64,000 nucleotides of DNA from Verticillium longisporum (lineage: Eukaryota; Ascomycota; Sordariomycetes; Glomerellales; Plectosphaerellaceae). The stretch spans positions 1,054,001 to 1,118,000 of the forward strand of contig JAETXT010000014.1 of assembly GCA_019188255.1 (NCBI GenBank). Direction: 5' to 3'. Shown here in pieces: positions 50,959 to 63,325 of this stretch. The notes below the pieces were generated by a model that was not told the origin of the DNA, did no database searches, and saw only the letters and a list, made by a program, of their open reading frames with translations. The position numbers and the translations under genes are program-made. The first letter of the stretch is position 1. Each line of letters opens with the position of its first letter.

Positions 50959-52967
50959 ATGGTCAATGTACGGGGTGACTGGTCAAGAGAGGCCTTCCCC
51001 CGACATCAGCCACAATGGCACCAGCACCAAGACCGGAGTGTTGAGACGACATATGATGAAGGGCGTTATCACGAACTAAATGATACTCGTCGGCCACCTC
51101 TTGTGAGATTGAACAGGCAACAAACGCTGGACCGTTCTGACCCCGTTTACTCCAGGACATTGAGAAGGCTCTGCGAGAACACTGCAACATTCCTGCGCGG
51201 CACTACTTTGTGGCTGCCATACTCGACGATGGTTCCACGCAAACATTCTCCGGCCCAGGTCGAAACCACCCAAGCTCTGCCAGTACATTTTTCGACATGG
51301 ATCGTTTTCGACAGCAAGTGAGGAGAGCAGACGCGGGCGGTACGTCTATGTTAACATGCAATCCTTCGGCTAAAGTACTAACACATCACAGCCATTGGCC
51401 CCATGCACGATGATCCTGAACTTAGCTATGCCAGTGAACAGTTCAGGCAACAAGCGCCGTCAGGATATGGATCCAGCGCAGCAGAGAGACGTCGACAGGG
51501 CAGCGAGGTGTTCGGTTCTGACGACTTTTCTCAACCGCGAAAGAGGGCAAGGGCGTACCGGAGACCAATCGATGACGATAGCGATATTCCGTCTGTGACG
51601 ATGGGCCCTGTGACAAAGGGGCTGAAGATAGGCGATGCCGATGAGGTGAGGAAGTTCTACGACCAGCGATTCAGGAACTGCCAACAGACAGCCTGTAAGC
51701 TCATCGCCAAAGCTTGGGTAAAGGTAGTCGAGCCCAAGAAACAGACAAACCACCCTTACACCGGACAAGAGGAGAAGGCACCGGACTGGTGGCCGAAACC
51801 TTGGGGCACGACGAAGGAAGAAAAGGTTAGGCACAAAGAACCTGATCATCTTTACAAAAGAGGTATATGGCTCACAACAGCCTCCCCCCCTATAAAAAAC
51901 CAAGGAATCTGCCTATTAACGCCCGTACAGAACGCGTTTACCTGTTGTGCCACATCCTTCGAATGATAGTGGAGCCCAACGAAAAACAGCACCCATCTAT
52001 CCAGAAGATGAATCTTACGGTCGAAAAGCTCAAGGAAGCGACAGAGGAAGCCTTGTCCATGTTTTTCTCTGCCAAGGAGAACCACAAGAACGCCAAGAAG
52101 AAGCCGTATCTGGATGAGATTTTTAAGGTTGCGCTCAGCGAACAGCGGTTCAAGCATGGAGAGATAGGTATTCCACCCTCCGACCATGGCCGCAGTGACG
52201 ACGCATGCTAACCGATGCAAGATGCGGATACACAGGTCTTCGTCATGGCCGAAGAGCGATTTCCAGGGGCTGGCATGTCGGAACACGATGATAGTGCTCC
52301 CGTCAAGGATGAGTGCGAACCTCAGTCGGCTTCCAGTACGTCGCCTTCCAAATCTACTGCGACCCATGACACCCTTATGCACGGATCAAGCCACGACCAT
52401 AGCCCTGCCGGGGGTCTTCAGGGCAGCTCGTACATGGATGGTCTGCCTCCTCGAGGAGGTGCGCCGTACACGCAGCAGCTGCTTCAGCCCAGCATGCATG
52501 CGGACCAGCACTTTGTCGATAGCGAGAGACTTCATTCGTCAAGCGGTATACCGATGCACGATATTGGCCCTGGCCCTCAAGATGGCCACCGCAGGGCTTC
52601 GCTCTACACTTCACCTACCGAATATGCCAACCCACAGTCTGCGGGCATCTACAATCAGTCGTGGCAGCCAGGGACAACAGCGCCTGGCCCGGCCTCTATC
52701 TACCCATTTTCGTCGACGCCCACTCCGCCCAGCCAATTCAACAATCACGCTGGCGTACCACTCGCCCAAACTCCTTTCATTGCAGCACAATACGAAGGCC
52801 TCTCGCGGGGAAACTTTGAACAGGGTGGTATGTTCCCATCCGGAACAACGGCAAACCAGGGCCATGTACAAGGCTCTCAGGGTTTCCCCACGTACACAAT
52901 AGGCCATGATGGACGGTCCATGTCCAATGCCGGCGTCAAGTCTGACACGCTGCCTCGGCTCCAGTAA
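50959..52967 (+). CDS. YDR124W-like helical-bundle protein (DUF2841)
   Basis: Five exons: 50959-51102, 51156-51339, 51392-51862, 51931-52167, 52222-52967, giving 593 residues with all phases closing. The N-terminal third has HYFVAAILDDGSTQTFSGPG and FFDMDRFRQQV, then a basic KRARAYRR patch. The conserved core is VRKFYDQRFRNCQQTACKLIAKAWVKVVEPKKQTNHPYTG, followed by APDWWP, VRHKEPDHLYKRERVYLLCHILRM and a final helical segment. This is the YDR124W-like helical bundle, also found in the subtelomeric hrmA-associated cluster protein of Aspergillus fumigatus. Biochemical function is not known to me. The C-terminal 240 residues are disordered, rich in Gly, Pro, Gln and Ser, which suits a nuclear regulator; that is inference. 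The gene is isolated, with 9.7 kb of gene-free DNA upstream and 4.6 kb downstream. Confidence 0.88.
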
Positions 52968-55900
52968 TTTCGGTCCTTCAAGGCAGGTTTCTATCACCAG
53001 AAGGGACGGCAAAAAGCATAAATTCCGGCGGGGTTTCTGATTACTCAACACCAGCAACATACCAGGCGCAGGGTTACTCTACATATTATGGCGATCAAGA
53101 TTGTGCGTTCTGAACTTTGTTGTCTCCTCCTGTTTGGAAGGTTGGGGGAAACCGTAGGTTGGGGCGATTCTGTCTGCCGTGCCAAGGTTCGCACTTGGGC
53201 GGGCCTACGGCATGTCACATTTAGCTGTGCGATGCGAGCGTCATAGTTGTGTTTGGTTTTTGTTTGGTAACCGGTATTGCTTTTGTTTGTTTAGTTGGTC
53301 CTTCACAGAACACGGGTGCCCATATCAAGCAAGGGAGCGGAGGAAAGGGAGCGAGAGGGATTAATGATTTGTGAGTTTCTTCCATTACTCTGTCTATCTC
53401 GGGGGGAGGAGCGTGACGCGAGCAAGAAAGAGGCGTAACAGCACGTATGATCGGCTGTATGGCTTATGTATTGAGGTACTCATTTGCAGGAAGACTCCGG
53501 CGGAACGGACAGGACGTTGGATGTGTCGGTTCATTGCTTGATGAGTTGATGACTGCCATGGGCACGACGGGCTGGCTGGGGCGGCCACCAAGGGCCCCCC
53601 CAAATGACAAGGCTTGTTTGTGTTGAGCCACGATTTCCGCGACTACAGTGTGACCAAGATACTTGCAAAGTGCGCCGGCTGGCGTTCCGACCAACATTAC
53701 GAAGAATGACAGGTTCCATTGAGAGCAACTCCATGGCAGCCAGGCCACCTGCGACCAAGACCAAGGTGACGTTCGTGACGTGCCAAGTAGCAAGCAAGCA
53801 AAGCAGCAACAGAAACATTACGTCAGGTCCCTCCCATGATGTGATGGCCACGCCTAGACGCTTCTATCCTTGCGGAGTGCCTGAATCACTCAACCGAAGG
53901 TCGTGGGATCGAGACAACTCCACTTCATCGCCAGACACTAGACACGCGACGGCCGGAAAAGAGCGAGATTTGATACATCGCAAATCAGTAATGCCATCTG
54001 GCCCGGGATATGGCTCCCGCGCGACACGCCATCACGTTTTTGATCCTAGGGGCACGGCAGAGCAGGAGAAGGCGCGATGGTACACACCCAGCGGAAGGAG
54101 CCGCGCTTGACCCACGCCCCTCCCTTTAAAACCTTGTCGATGGGGATGATCGGGTGGATGTGAGCAGGGCGAGAAGGGGGAGGCGGACACTGAAGCATCG
54201 CCTATGGTGTTTGTTCCTTTGTACCCCGCCCAGACCGTGGTAAGGGAAAGAGGGCAGCAGACCCCACCTAGCGCGGGCTGATCCCGGTCACCGGTCCGAC
54301 CGGTGAGAGAGTGGATACCCCGAGGACGGTTATTTGCTCGGCCCTTATTAGCTATTTGCTCTGCCCGACAGGGGGGAAGCCACAAACATAGCTCCACTAC
54401 TAAAATTAGCTATAGCGTCGATATACCTATCCTTTTCTCTCGTATACTCGAGTCGTCTAATGAATTCAGGCCAAAAGACCAGCGTAATGCCTCTCTACGA
54501 CTACTACTACGTAGCTACCTTAGGGCGCGCTATAGTTCTAGCCCGGGCTATTTACTCCGGGGGCCTCTAGAGGTTATAGTAGCTATCGCTAGTAATAGGG
54601 AGGGTTCTAAATAGCCTCTAATTAAGCCTAATTTAGCGTTTACCGTAGTCTTTCCGATATCCTATTTTATAATGCGGAGTTAGTATTAGCTATAATAGGG
54701 CCGCTAAGGGCTGCTAAAATGGCCGTTAAGCGACTCGCTTGCTTCGCTATTCTATTGAGTGACTCGAGTATATAAGAGAAAAGAATAGGTAACGTTATAT
54801 CGACGCTATAGCTAATTTTGGTAGTGGAGCTATGTTTGTGGCTTTGCCCCTGTCGGTTGTGGCTTTGCCCCTGTTGGGCAGAGCAAATAGCTAACAAGGG
54901 CTGAGCAAATAACCGTCCTCAAATATCCCCCCCTTTCCCGGGAGCAGCTGCGGGCCAGGGTTCGTTTGCCTGGACCGGACTTTTTCTTTGGCCTGAGTCT
55001 CAAATTCTCCTCAACCTTCTCTCCGATCTCAACCAAGATATTTTTTTCCTCCTCTGGTGTTTTAGACTTTGGCGTCCCCGGTTTTTCGAGGGAGGGGGGG
55101 TGTTATTTTTCTTCGGGAGCAAAAATTGATAATTGACAGAAAGCTGCTGGAGTAACACCCCTCTCCCTTTCACATCACATCGCGCACACCCAGCATTCCC
55201 GCTCCCATTCTTGGAGGGTCCCCTCGATTCCCTTGGTTAGCTAGATCTTGGGTTCCCATCATGCTGGTGGAGATATCTGGGAATCGCGTCAAGCCAGCAA
55301 GGGTGGGTTGCAGTTGATCTTTTGGTCAGATTGCCGCTTCCTTCCGGCTGGGGGCGGCTCTGGCTGCCGAGGGAAGAGAGAGGGTCCAGGTTCAGATCTT
55401 GGGGAGAGTGAGGAAAAAGGCTGAGCGAGGGCATGAGGATGACACTACCAATGCCATGTGACATTGTAAATGATGCTAGAGCCTCTCTGTGTTCTTCCTT
55501 TTCTTCTTCTCTCTCTCTCTCTTGAATTAGCCAGGCAATGCGGGGAGCTTGGTGACCGGGGCCCCATCGCGTTTCTCGCGGACGCCAAACTCCAAGTTCT
55601 GTCTTGGGCGTCGCGAACGCGGGAAAAGAAACGAGCGATTCTTCAGTCATGGGCCTAGGCCATGGGTTTGAGTCTGGGGGCGTCAATTGTTTGACGACCA
55701 TCGTCGGCGCACGCGGCCAGGCTGCACAGCAAAGCCTCGCCAGGGCTCCTTCAAGGCAAAGCAAGCAAACAGCAGGCTGACCTTGCGTGCCTCTCACCTT
55801 TCATTTGAATGCCTGTCAAGTGAGAGTCACGTTTAAAAACCGACTGATCACATCTCGCCTGTTTGCGTGTGCGCGCGCCTGCGACCCCCGTCAAACCTAC

Positions 55901-57606
55901 ATAGGGGAGTCTGCAGCAAGCTGGTCGCGCCAACACGACTCAGGGCCCTCAGATCCATGTCAATACCTCGCACCCACATCGCCCGCCCGCCCTATAGTCG
56001 ACCAGGGAACATGAAAAAGAGCTGATGCAGTCGACAGATGAAACGAAAACAAACAGATAGAAAGAAGACACCTGCAGAGTGGGGGTGTTCCGTTCCAGCT
56101 ACCGGGTTGAGCTTGGTTTCCCCCCCCCCCAGCAACTACCTAGGCCAGGTTGCCTTGCAGACCAAACATACTCTGCACAGCAGCACGGCACAAAACGAGA
56201 CAAGGCAGACGGAGCAGAATCTCGATCGGCTGCAACCTCCTCATGCGGGACCATGCATATACACAAGCCTGCCTTGCCCCCCCCCTTGCTACCGTGGATG
56301 CCGCGCTGATCCTGCACTGTTCGTGGACTGCGTTGCTAGAAGCGGGTAGCGGCGGAAAAAGGGGGCAGCGCGGCGGGATCGCAAACTTGTTCACCTACTG
56401 AAAAAGAAGAAGTGCGATAACAGGCCTACCTATCCAAGAAAGAGCGGGGGGGGGGAGAAGAAAGAAAAATCCCAAGTTGCATCGCGTACTGCGGAAACTG
56501 GCCCCATTCATGCAAGCAGCGTGCCGTCTCATCCGCTCATGCCGTTCTCCGCCTCATGCGCCATCAGGCCATGGGGGGGGGGGAATCAGTTTGCACAGTT
56601 TGTGCTGTAGGTGTCGATAGGCTCCGGTACACAGCGTCCCCGGTGGGCAAACGGAGCTGGGCGCGGCGATTGGGCCGTCACATATATAGGAGCTACTCCG
56701 CCCGCCGCCCGGATGACACCGTGCCCGGACTGTTGGCTAGGTGGTGAGGAGGCGGCCTCAGGAGAGGCAGAAATCTTGCCTGAGAAGGCAGCACCATGTT
56801 TCCACCTTGTTTTCTTCTTCTTCTTGTTGCATGCTGGAGCTTGTCAGGTTCAAAGTCACACAGGGGACGCCTTAGCTGACACCATGACCAGAGAAATCCA
56901 GACCAGAGGGAACATATCGAAACTGTCAGACCGTTGGTTTGAACCATTGAACGACGTGTCTCTTTTGACACTTTGGCATTGCAGAAAAAAAAACGAGCCC
57001 CTCGAGTAGGGGGGAAGCATCCTATCAGACAGAATACCCCGACACAGTACACGCGCGCTGATGAAATTCCTGGTGCGCTTCAGAACCCCTCCTCCAGCCT
57101 CCCTCCCTGCCTGCCTGCCTTGTCCTTCCTGAATTAGTGGCGACCACTGCTCCAAATACTGGCAGTGCTCGCTGAACGCCGAATGCTTATACCAACGCCG
57201 GGGGAAAAGAAAAGTAGATAATTCCAGACGATGCCTTCCTATTCAAGGAAGGCGTCGGATTCGCACACACTCCAAGTCATCAACACAGCCACACTCGTCT
57301 CGAAATAGATCATCCCCCCTAGAGGGAAAGGGGGGCTAAAAGTGAGCCTCGCCACGTCCGCGGGTCAACAGATGACTGGTAGGCTTCACGGCAAAGGGAA
57401 GCTGCCTAGGCTTCTTGTGATCCAAATGCATCATGTCGGAGATCGACCTCTTCGTGTGACCATGTCCGCTATGACCGCTGTGTGGCGACTTATATAAGCC
57501 ATGCAGACCACGAAGGAAGTGCGGACGACTCGGGAGCCTCGGACGTCTGCTGCCGCGTGCTCGGCGGGGAAGATGAGGAATGCCGAGGTTGATGAGAACG
57601 GACATT
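52968..57606. other. 4.6-kb region without a recognisable gene
   Basis: 3' flank of the YDR124W-like gene, a 599-bp inverted-repeat element at 54322-54920, then sequence with homopolymer C/G runs (near 56111-56120 and 56572-56582) and C/T-rich tracts up to the 3' end of CBF1. Open frames of up to 186 codons (55237-55797) have no domain or coding bias. Confidence 0.5.
54322..54920. mobile_element. Degenerate DNA element with long imperfect inverted repeats
   Basis: The left arm 54322-54454 and right arm 54761-54920 are imperfect inverted repeats. They share GAGGACGGTTATTTGCTC, AGCTATTTGCTCTGCCC, GCCACAAACATAGCTCCACT, AAAATTAGCTATAGCGTCGA and ACTCGAGTC. Mismatches are mostly C/T or G/A transitions. 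The interior is AT- and TA-rich (TATAGTAGCTATCGCTAGTAATAG style), unlike the surrounding GC-rich DNA, as expected after repeat-induced point mutation. The right arm contains a tandem duplication of GTGGCTTTGCCCCTGT. No transposase frame remains. Confidence 0.78.
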
Positions 57607-58814
57607 CTAGATCGCTGCCGGCGCCTCGTCCTTGTTTTGCTGAGGCAGCGAGAGGCCGGCGTTTTGAGCGACGCGTTTCCATGTCTCGAGCTCCTTGTAG
57701 AGACGTTCACATTCTTGTTTGAGCTTGTCATTGGATGTGCTCAGCTCGGCGATAGCTTGCTCGGTAAGCAGCTTCTCCAGAGTCCACTTCTCCAGGTTCT
57801 GAGACTCGTTCTCCTTCAGGAGGTTGATGAATGTGACGGCGCGCTGGAGGATTGATCCCTTGTTCTTCTCACAGTTGGGCACAATCTTGGCCAGTTCGTT
57901 GATGCCCTCGTTAATCGTCTCACGACGGCGACGTTCCACTGAAGTCTCGTTAGCATGATAATCCATGTAAGCTGGTCTACAGAACAAAGAGACTTACCCT
58001 CTTTGTGATTGTCCTTGCGCTGCTTGTGCCACTCGTCAGACCCAACATCGGGCTTCGACTTGGGAGGAGCGCCTGCAGAGCCGGTCGAGTACCTGTGCTG
58101 GGCGGGCTGCGGTTGAGGTGGTGGTTGCTCATGCTGCTGCTGTTGTTGCTGGTGCTGCTCGAGGTGCTGGTGCTGTTGATGCTGTGGGTCCATGTGCGGG
58201 TGTTGGTCGAGATGATGCTGCTGGTGCTGATCGTGCTGATGAGGGTCGTGCTGGTGTTGATCATGCTGGGGCATCTGCTGATGCTGATCGTGAGTCAATT
58301 GTTGCTGCTGATCGTTCGGAGGCGACAGATCATGAGGACTCCCAGACGATGGCAGGCCGGCCAGAGCACTGTCGATGATGGTATCATGCTGGGTCATGTT
58401 GGGGTCGAAGGCCGAGTCAGGGACATGATTGCCGTCATTGACTCCTTGCGAGGCGAACTGGGCCTCGGTGGTCTGAGGTACGTGAATGCTGGGATACATG
58501 GATCCGAGAGCAGCGGCGGCAGGGCTCGAGGCGTGGGCGGGGCCGGCGGCTCCAGAATGCTCAGCGGCGGTAGCCTGTTGAAGAGCATTCAGGTCGGCCA
58601 CATTTACGCCATTAGCAGCGGCCGCGGCCGCGGCCTCGACGGCGTTCTCGATGAAGGCGGCCGTGTCGACATCGGCAGCCGACATGATGGCTGAAGGGGC
58701 GGTTTTCTTGGCACGCCCGGGGCTTTCCTGCTCAGAAATGCTTCGCTTGCGCTTAATGGTGGGCGAGGCGACTGGCGACTGAAGCGCCGAGAGGTCGGGG
58801 TGATCGTCAGCCAT
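57607..58814 (-). CDS. CBF1: CBF1/CPF1-type bHLH-leucine zipper transcription factor
   Basis: Two exons on the minus strand, 57998-58814 and 57607-57938, give 382 residues. An early KRKRSISEQESPGRAKK patch is a likely nuclear signal. Residues about 165-240 form a His/Gln/Asp-rich run with little else. The basic region WHKQRKDNHKEVERRRRETINEGI spans the splice junction and has the His, Glu and Arg positions expected for CACGTG binding; helix-loop-helix (LAKIVPNCEKNKGSILQRAVTFINLL) and a leucine-zipper-like helix (LEKWTLEKLLTEQAIAEL) follow. Cbf1 proteins bind the E-box CACRTG and control sulfur-amino-acid genes, respiration and, in yeast, centromeres. CACGTG sites at 59755-59760 and 60091-60096 upstream suggest possible autoregulation. 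Identification is secure from the bHLH; the His/Gln tract is longer than I expect for the family. Confidence 0.93.
58153..58330 (-). repeat. CAG/CAC/CAT-rich coding tract in CBF1
   Basis: Interspersed CAG, CAC, CAT and GAC triplets encode a His/Gln/Asp stretch in the N-terminal half of CBF1. Such tracts slip easily, so length polymorphism is likely. Confidence 0.85.
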
Positions 58815-59754
58815 GTCGAGGCTTACGTCAAAGCTGTCGTGCGACGTGATGGGGGCCGTTGTGACGATGTGTGAGAGACCAGGTATAATAACCCGGATCT
58901 CGTCAGTTACGGTGGGATGTATTTTTGGGTAATAGGCAAGGGAGTGCCGTGTCTTAGACAGGCTGAAATAAAATCTTCAGGTGTGCTGTCTGGTGTCGCT
59001 GTCAATGTGAATTAGTACGATGAAGGCTTGGTAAGGTAGCAATGTACAGGCGAACTGCCCATGTCGTCATATACGCTTGTAGATAGGCGACGGTTGAATG
59101 CGCAGCGGAATGTTTACCAGCAGCCAAGTAGCGGCATGCCGCCGATGAAGGCACAGATGAGCGACGATGAGTATCAATCAATTGCAAAATGCAAAGTGTT
59201 GCGCGACAAGAAGCTTCATGTAGACAACGGAAGATATGAATGCTGTTCAAACACGTCCACGATAATCAATGCTGCCATTGCTCGTCCGTTGTTGGGAGGC
59301 GCCATGGTGGGTCGTTGCCATGATGGTGCTGCCTGACAGTGGCTCATGCGACCGTGAGGCCTAGGGAGAGCCATGGATGATGCTGCAATCAAAGGGAGTG
59401 CGACTTCGCAGCGACGATCAAATGGCGAGTCACGATTTGTCGTCGCGGGCAGATTGAAAGAATGCATGCACACATGGCATGCGATGAAGGATTGATGAAG
59501 TGCGTGATGAAGAAATGACACGGGAGGTTCGGAAAGCGCGTAGCGGCAAAGGGCGAAGAAAAACAAGAAGGGAGAAAACAGCAGGTGAATCGGATTGAAA
59601 TGGCTGACAGCAGCGATTTCTCGTGGTGCGCAATAGACGAATGCAAGGGCCGCACAGGGTGTCGGTGATGAGTGACGAAGATGAGAAGCCGACATACCTC
59701 TCAGATCATGTGCCTGGAGCGGCCAGTGGACGGGCGACGGTGCTAGGCGGGCTG

Positions 59755-59760
59755 CACGTG
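59755..59760. promoter_or_regulatory. CACGTG E-box upstream of CBF1
   Basis: The palindrome CACGTG lies about 0.94 kb upstream of the CBF1 start. It is the core site bound by Cbf1-type bHLH factors. A regulatory role here is inference. Confidence 0.4.
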
Positions 59761-60012
59761 AGGAGGAGTGACTGCTGTGATCTCGTGATATCGCGCTGCG
59801 CGTGTCGCGCGGTGGGCGGGGGCAATAGACGATGGGCGGGTTTGGGAGAGGGCCAAGTGCTTTGACGGGCCAAAATGGTGTCGCAGGAGAAAAAAAAGTG
59901 AAGAACAAGTGAATATCAAGCGTCGAAGATGGGTTTTCAATGTTTAGCTGACGAGAACCCCAAGAATTTGGCCTTCTTCTCGATGGCTGTCGCGTCTCTT
60001 CACGTCTGGTCC

Positions 60013-60031
60013 GGGGGGGGGGGGGGGGGGG
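60013..60031 (+). repeat. 19-base poly-G run
   Basis: An uninterrupted G run followed by CGGGG, in the spacer between CBF1 and FYV10. It could form a G-quadruplex, and its exact length is prone to sequencing error. Confidence 0.9.
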
Positions 60032-60090
60032 CGGGGATCCGGCTGCGTACTGGAGGTGCAAGTGGTCAAGGTCACGGGGTGAGGACTGAA

Positions 60091-60096
60091 CACGTG
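60091..60096. promoter_or_regulatory. Second CACGTG E-box upstream of CBF1
   Basis: CACGTG about 1.28 kb upstream of CBF1 and 0.9 kb upstream of FYV10. Possible Cbf1 target; inference only. Confidence 0.35.
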
Positions 60097-60990
60097 CAAA
60101 AGTGGGTGAGGCTGGCCATAAATATTGCTGGAAGGTGCAATCCCGGTCGCCGCCTGAGGCCAACACACCACCAGGTGCCAACAGACCAATGAGCGAGCCA
60201 TTTCGAGCACACCTTGGCTCAGCAGCTGCACCCTCGCTGTTTCCGCCAGTCTGCCCCGTTCCAATGAGCTGCGACGGACGAGGGTTGCCTTGTCTTATCA
60301 TCTCCTTATCGAAAACGCAGGTAGGCGGGGCTAGACCAGTCTTCGTGCGAGCCCGAGCACACCGAGCCTCACCGGCCATCACCTGATCATTGTACTGGAT
60401 GCACCCTCGGAATCACTTGACTAGGCTCGAGTGAGACAGGGCAAGGCTGCCGGATGTTGCCATTCGCGTAAGCATGCAACATGCTGTCGCCCGTGGAGTT
60501 CCGATTGATCAGCCCTGCGCCTCTTGGCCACAGATGTGGCTAGAAGTGGCATGTATTGCCGCGGGCAGGACCTCTGGGCAACAGGTTCCAGGTACTGATC
60601 CACGACAGAATGAGTATGTGTTTTTGCCGGATTTCGCGTGATTCATGCCGTAGTTCGCATGGCCCAGGAAAGTGTCAGGACTTGAAGCAGGTAGGTTGGA
60701 AGTGGAAACATAGGTACATCTACCTGGAAGCCTACCTCAGGCATTGGGGCCAAGGACCGGCCGAGGAGAGCCCCACTATTCCCGGCCTGCATCACGTCAA
60801 TGGTCCGATGTCACTGACTGCAGCTCCAGTCACAAGCGCCCAGAGCTCTCCATGAGCCTCCTCCTACCCAGACCTCGACCCCTCCACCTTCTACACCCGA
60901 CCAACCGACGTCTGGCCACTGGGAAATCCCATCAAAGCTGCCGCAAGCCCGTACACCACTTCTCAGTGTCGACCTCAAGCTGTGGCAGCC

Positions 60991-62546
60991 ATGGGCGACC
61001 ACCAGCACTCCACCATCAAACACCAGGACCATGTCCTCCTTGTACGACTCCTCACTCAATGCCAGCACCTCGCGCGCACAGGAAACTCCAGCTAACTCTG
61101 TCATTCTCAGGACCAACCCCTCCTCCGCCTGCCGTACGAACTCTTACGAAACAATTTCCGGGCAGCTCACTTCACCGTCGAGAAGGAGAGCACTTCCATC
61201 AAGGCCCTCCTCAAAGACACGGCTACCGCCTCGGTCAATGGGCGGGCCTCGCCCGACCAGGTCTTGCAGAATCTCGATGCCATGATCGCCAAGATGCGGG
61301 GCGTCAAACGCAAACTCACGACCTACGCCGACGAGGAGGCCCGCCTCTATCATCAGACCGATGCCCGCATCGCCCATCTGGGCGAACTCTACGGCATGCA
61401 CAGCTTTGACGATGTCAAGTACGAGACCTGGAGCCGTAAGAGGCTCGACCGCCTCTTGGTTGACTACCTTCTGCGGCAAGGCTACAACAACAGCGCCCAT
61501 GCGCTGACTGCAGAGAAGAACATGGAGGATCTCGTCGACGTCCAGACGTTTGTCTCGATGAGCAGGATCCAGGAGTCATTACGTCGTGGCAGCGTTGCCG
61601 AAGCGCTTGCTTGGTGCCAAGACAACAAGAAGGAGCTGCGCAAGAAAGATGTATGTATTTTCCTCTATCTGAGATCGCCATCTAAGTTTGGGGCTGTCAC
61701 ACTGACAACTCACCCTCGCAGAGCAGTCTCGAGTTTATGCTTCGCTTCCAGCAATACGTCGAGCTCCTCCGCAGCCACAAGTACCTCGAGGCCATCGCCC
61801 ACCTCAAAAAGTACATCGTCCCCTACAAGTCTGTGTACCCGGACCAGTGCCGCAAGGCCTTTGGTCTCCTCGCCTACTCCAGCGCCGACACGGCCACCAA
61901 CACAACCTACGCCGCCCTCTACAGCCCCGACCGCTGGACCACCCTCGTCGACATATTCACGAACAACCACAACGAGCTCCTCGCCCTGCCCCGCCTGCCC
62001 CTTCTCCACATCGCCCTCTCCTCCGGCCTCTCCGCCCTTAAGACACCCGCCTGCCATTCCTCCAGCGCCGTCGCCTCCTTCACGACCACGGTGCCCTTCT
62101 CTCCGGAACAGTACCTCGAGGCCAACGCCGGCATCCCGCTGTCCTCGTCCAATGAAGCTCAGCGCTGGCGCCAGCCTCAGCAGCAACAAGACCACGACAT
62201 GCAGTCAGAACCCTCCGGCGACGGCGCCCGCTCCCAGAATCCTTATCACCACCATTACCACCACCAACAACAGGCCCGCCCAGCCGCCATCTCGAGCCCC
62301 GCCGCGTCCTGCCCTATCTGCTCCACCGAACTCAACGACCTCGCGCGCAACGTCCCGTACGCCCACCACACCAAGAGTCACGTCGACACGGACCTCCTGC
62401 TGCTGCCGAACGGCAACGCCTTTGGCAAGGACCGCCTCGAGGACTATGCGCGCAAGTCCGGGCTCGAGCCCGAGGTTGAGGTCAAGGATCTCAAGACGGG
62501 GGCGACGTATCATGCCGAGGAGCTCAAGAAGGTGTACATTACGTGA
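60991..62546 (+). CDS. FYV10: FYV10/GID9 (MAEA-like) subunit of the GID/CTLH E3 ubiquitin ligase
   Basis: Three exons: 60991-61041, 61111-61650, 61722-62546, giving 471 residues with all phases closing. A short first exon ([17 protein letters not shown]) leads into a helical N-terminus. Next come a LisH motif ([22 protein letters not shown]), a CTLH segment ([37 protein letters not shown]) and a CRA domain beginning [24 protein letters not shown]. At the C-terminus the degenerate RING ([26 protein letters not shown], then [16 protein letters not shown]) is typical of Fyv10/MAEA. With Rmd5 it forms the catalytic centre of the GID complex, which degrades gluconeogenic enzymes when glucose returns. 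A Gln/His-rich linker before the RING looks fungal-specific. The start at 60991 gives the family-like N-terminus. Confidence 0.95.
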
Positions 62547-63325
62547 TGTGGGATCGGGGAGGATGAAATGGAGCGTATCGTAAGGGGAAATGGCGTACAT
62601 CGTTTCTTCGAGTGTGTTCAGGAAAGGGTCACGAATGGCGTTTTTTTTATTAGCGGGATGTAAGATTTCGTCGTCAGACGACCATTCTGGGCTCGCTGTG
62701 GCGAGCTCGAATCAGCTGGGGTTAAGGGGGCAGATACATTGAATCGAACCTTTTTCGGATGACACTTGGTTGACGCGAGAGCTGCACGCTGTTGCGAGGC
62801 TTACGAATCCTGTTTTGACGCGAAGTGCCTCAACATGGAAAACATCGGGAGCCCAGTCACCGCACCACGAGTTTGCGTAAAAGTCAAGCAGCTCGGCATT
62901 GCCCTACCTACCGACCAACCCGGCTACCTTTCCTTCCCGCCCTGGCTAACCTAAGGTATTCACAATACAGTACATGACGAGGGCCGCGCCGCGCCGCCCC
63001 CAACCCAGCGATCCAGCACGGGGAGACAAAGTCCAAGCGAACGACGACTCCCTTTTCCCTTGTCCCACCGGGCATCCTAACTCCGTGCGTCGTCCTAACG
63101 AGGAATGTCCCTACCAAAATGACGCCCCGCCCCTCCCTTTTACCTTTTCCACGGAAATGATTTCCCCCTTCATTCGTCCGCCCTGGACCTCCGAAACGGA
63201 GAAAACGAACAAGCGTGCGCGACGCCTGCTTTCAAGACTTGTATTTGTCATTTTTTTTCTGTCTTCGGTCAAAGGTTTCAGGCGGACGACGGACGAAACA
63301 CGCCGTAGCCCAGCGGAGGCCCCCT
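62547..63325. other. Convergent intergenic region
   Basis: Shared 3' flank of FYV10 (+) and the CAF1 gene (-). T-rich tracts occur near 62641-62648 and 63248-63258. No gene is supported. Confidence 0.5.

Larger units (their letters stand above)
58815..60990. other. Divergent promoter region between CBF1 and FYV10
   Basis: A 2.2-kb spacer between two divergent genes. It contains CACGTG E-boxes at 59755-59760 and 60091-60096 and a 19-base poly-G run at 60013-60031. A 388-codon minus-strand frame at 59216-60382 is not convincing as a protein (rejected below). Confidence 0.55.

Noticed and set aside
55237..55797. 186-codon minus-strand frame
   Set aside because: Contains simple CT/GA repeats and has no recognisable product.
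59216..60382. 388-codon minus-strand open frame upstream of CBF1
   Set aside because: The product is a patchwork of Arg/Pro/Ser-rich and hydrophobic stretches with no domain, runs through a 19-base C run (CBF1 coding sense) and covers the likely CBF1 promoter. Looks like chance in GC-rich DNA.
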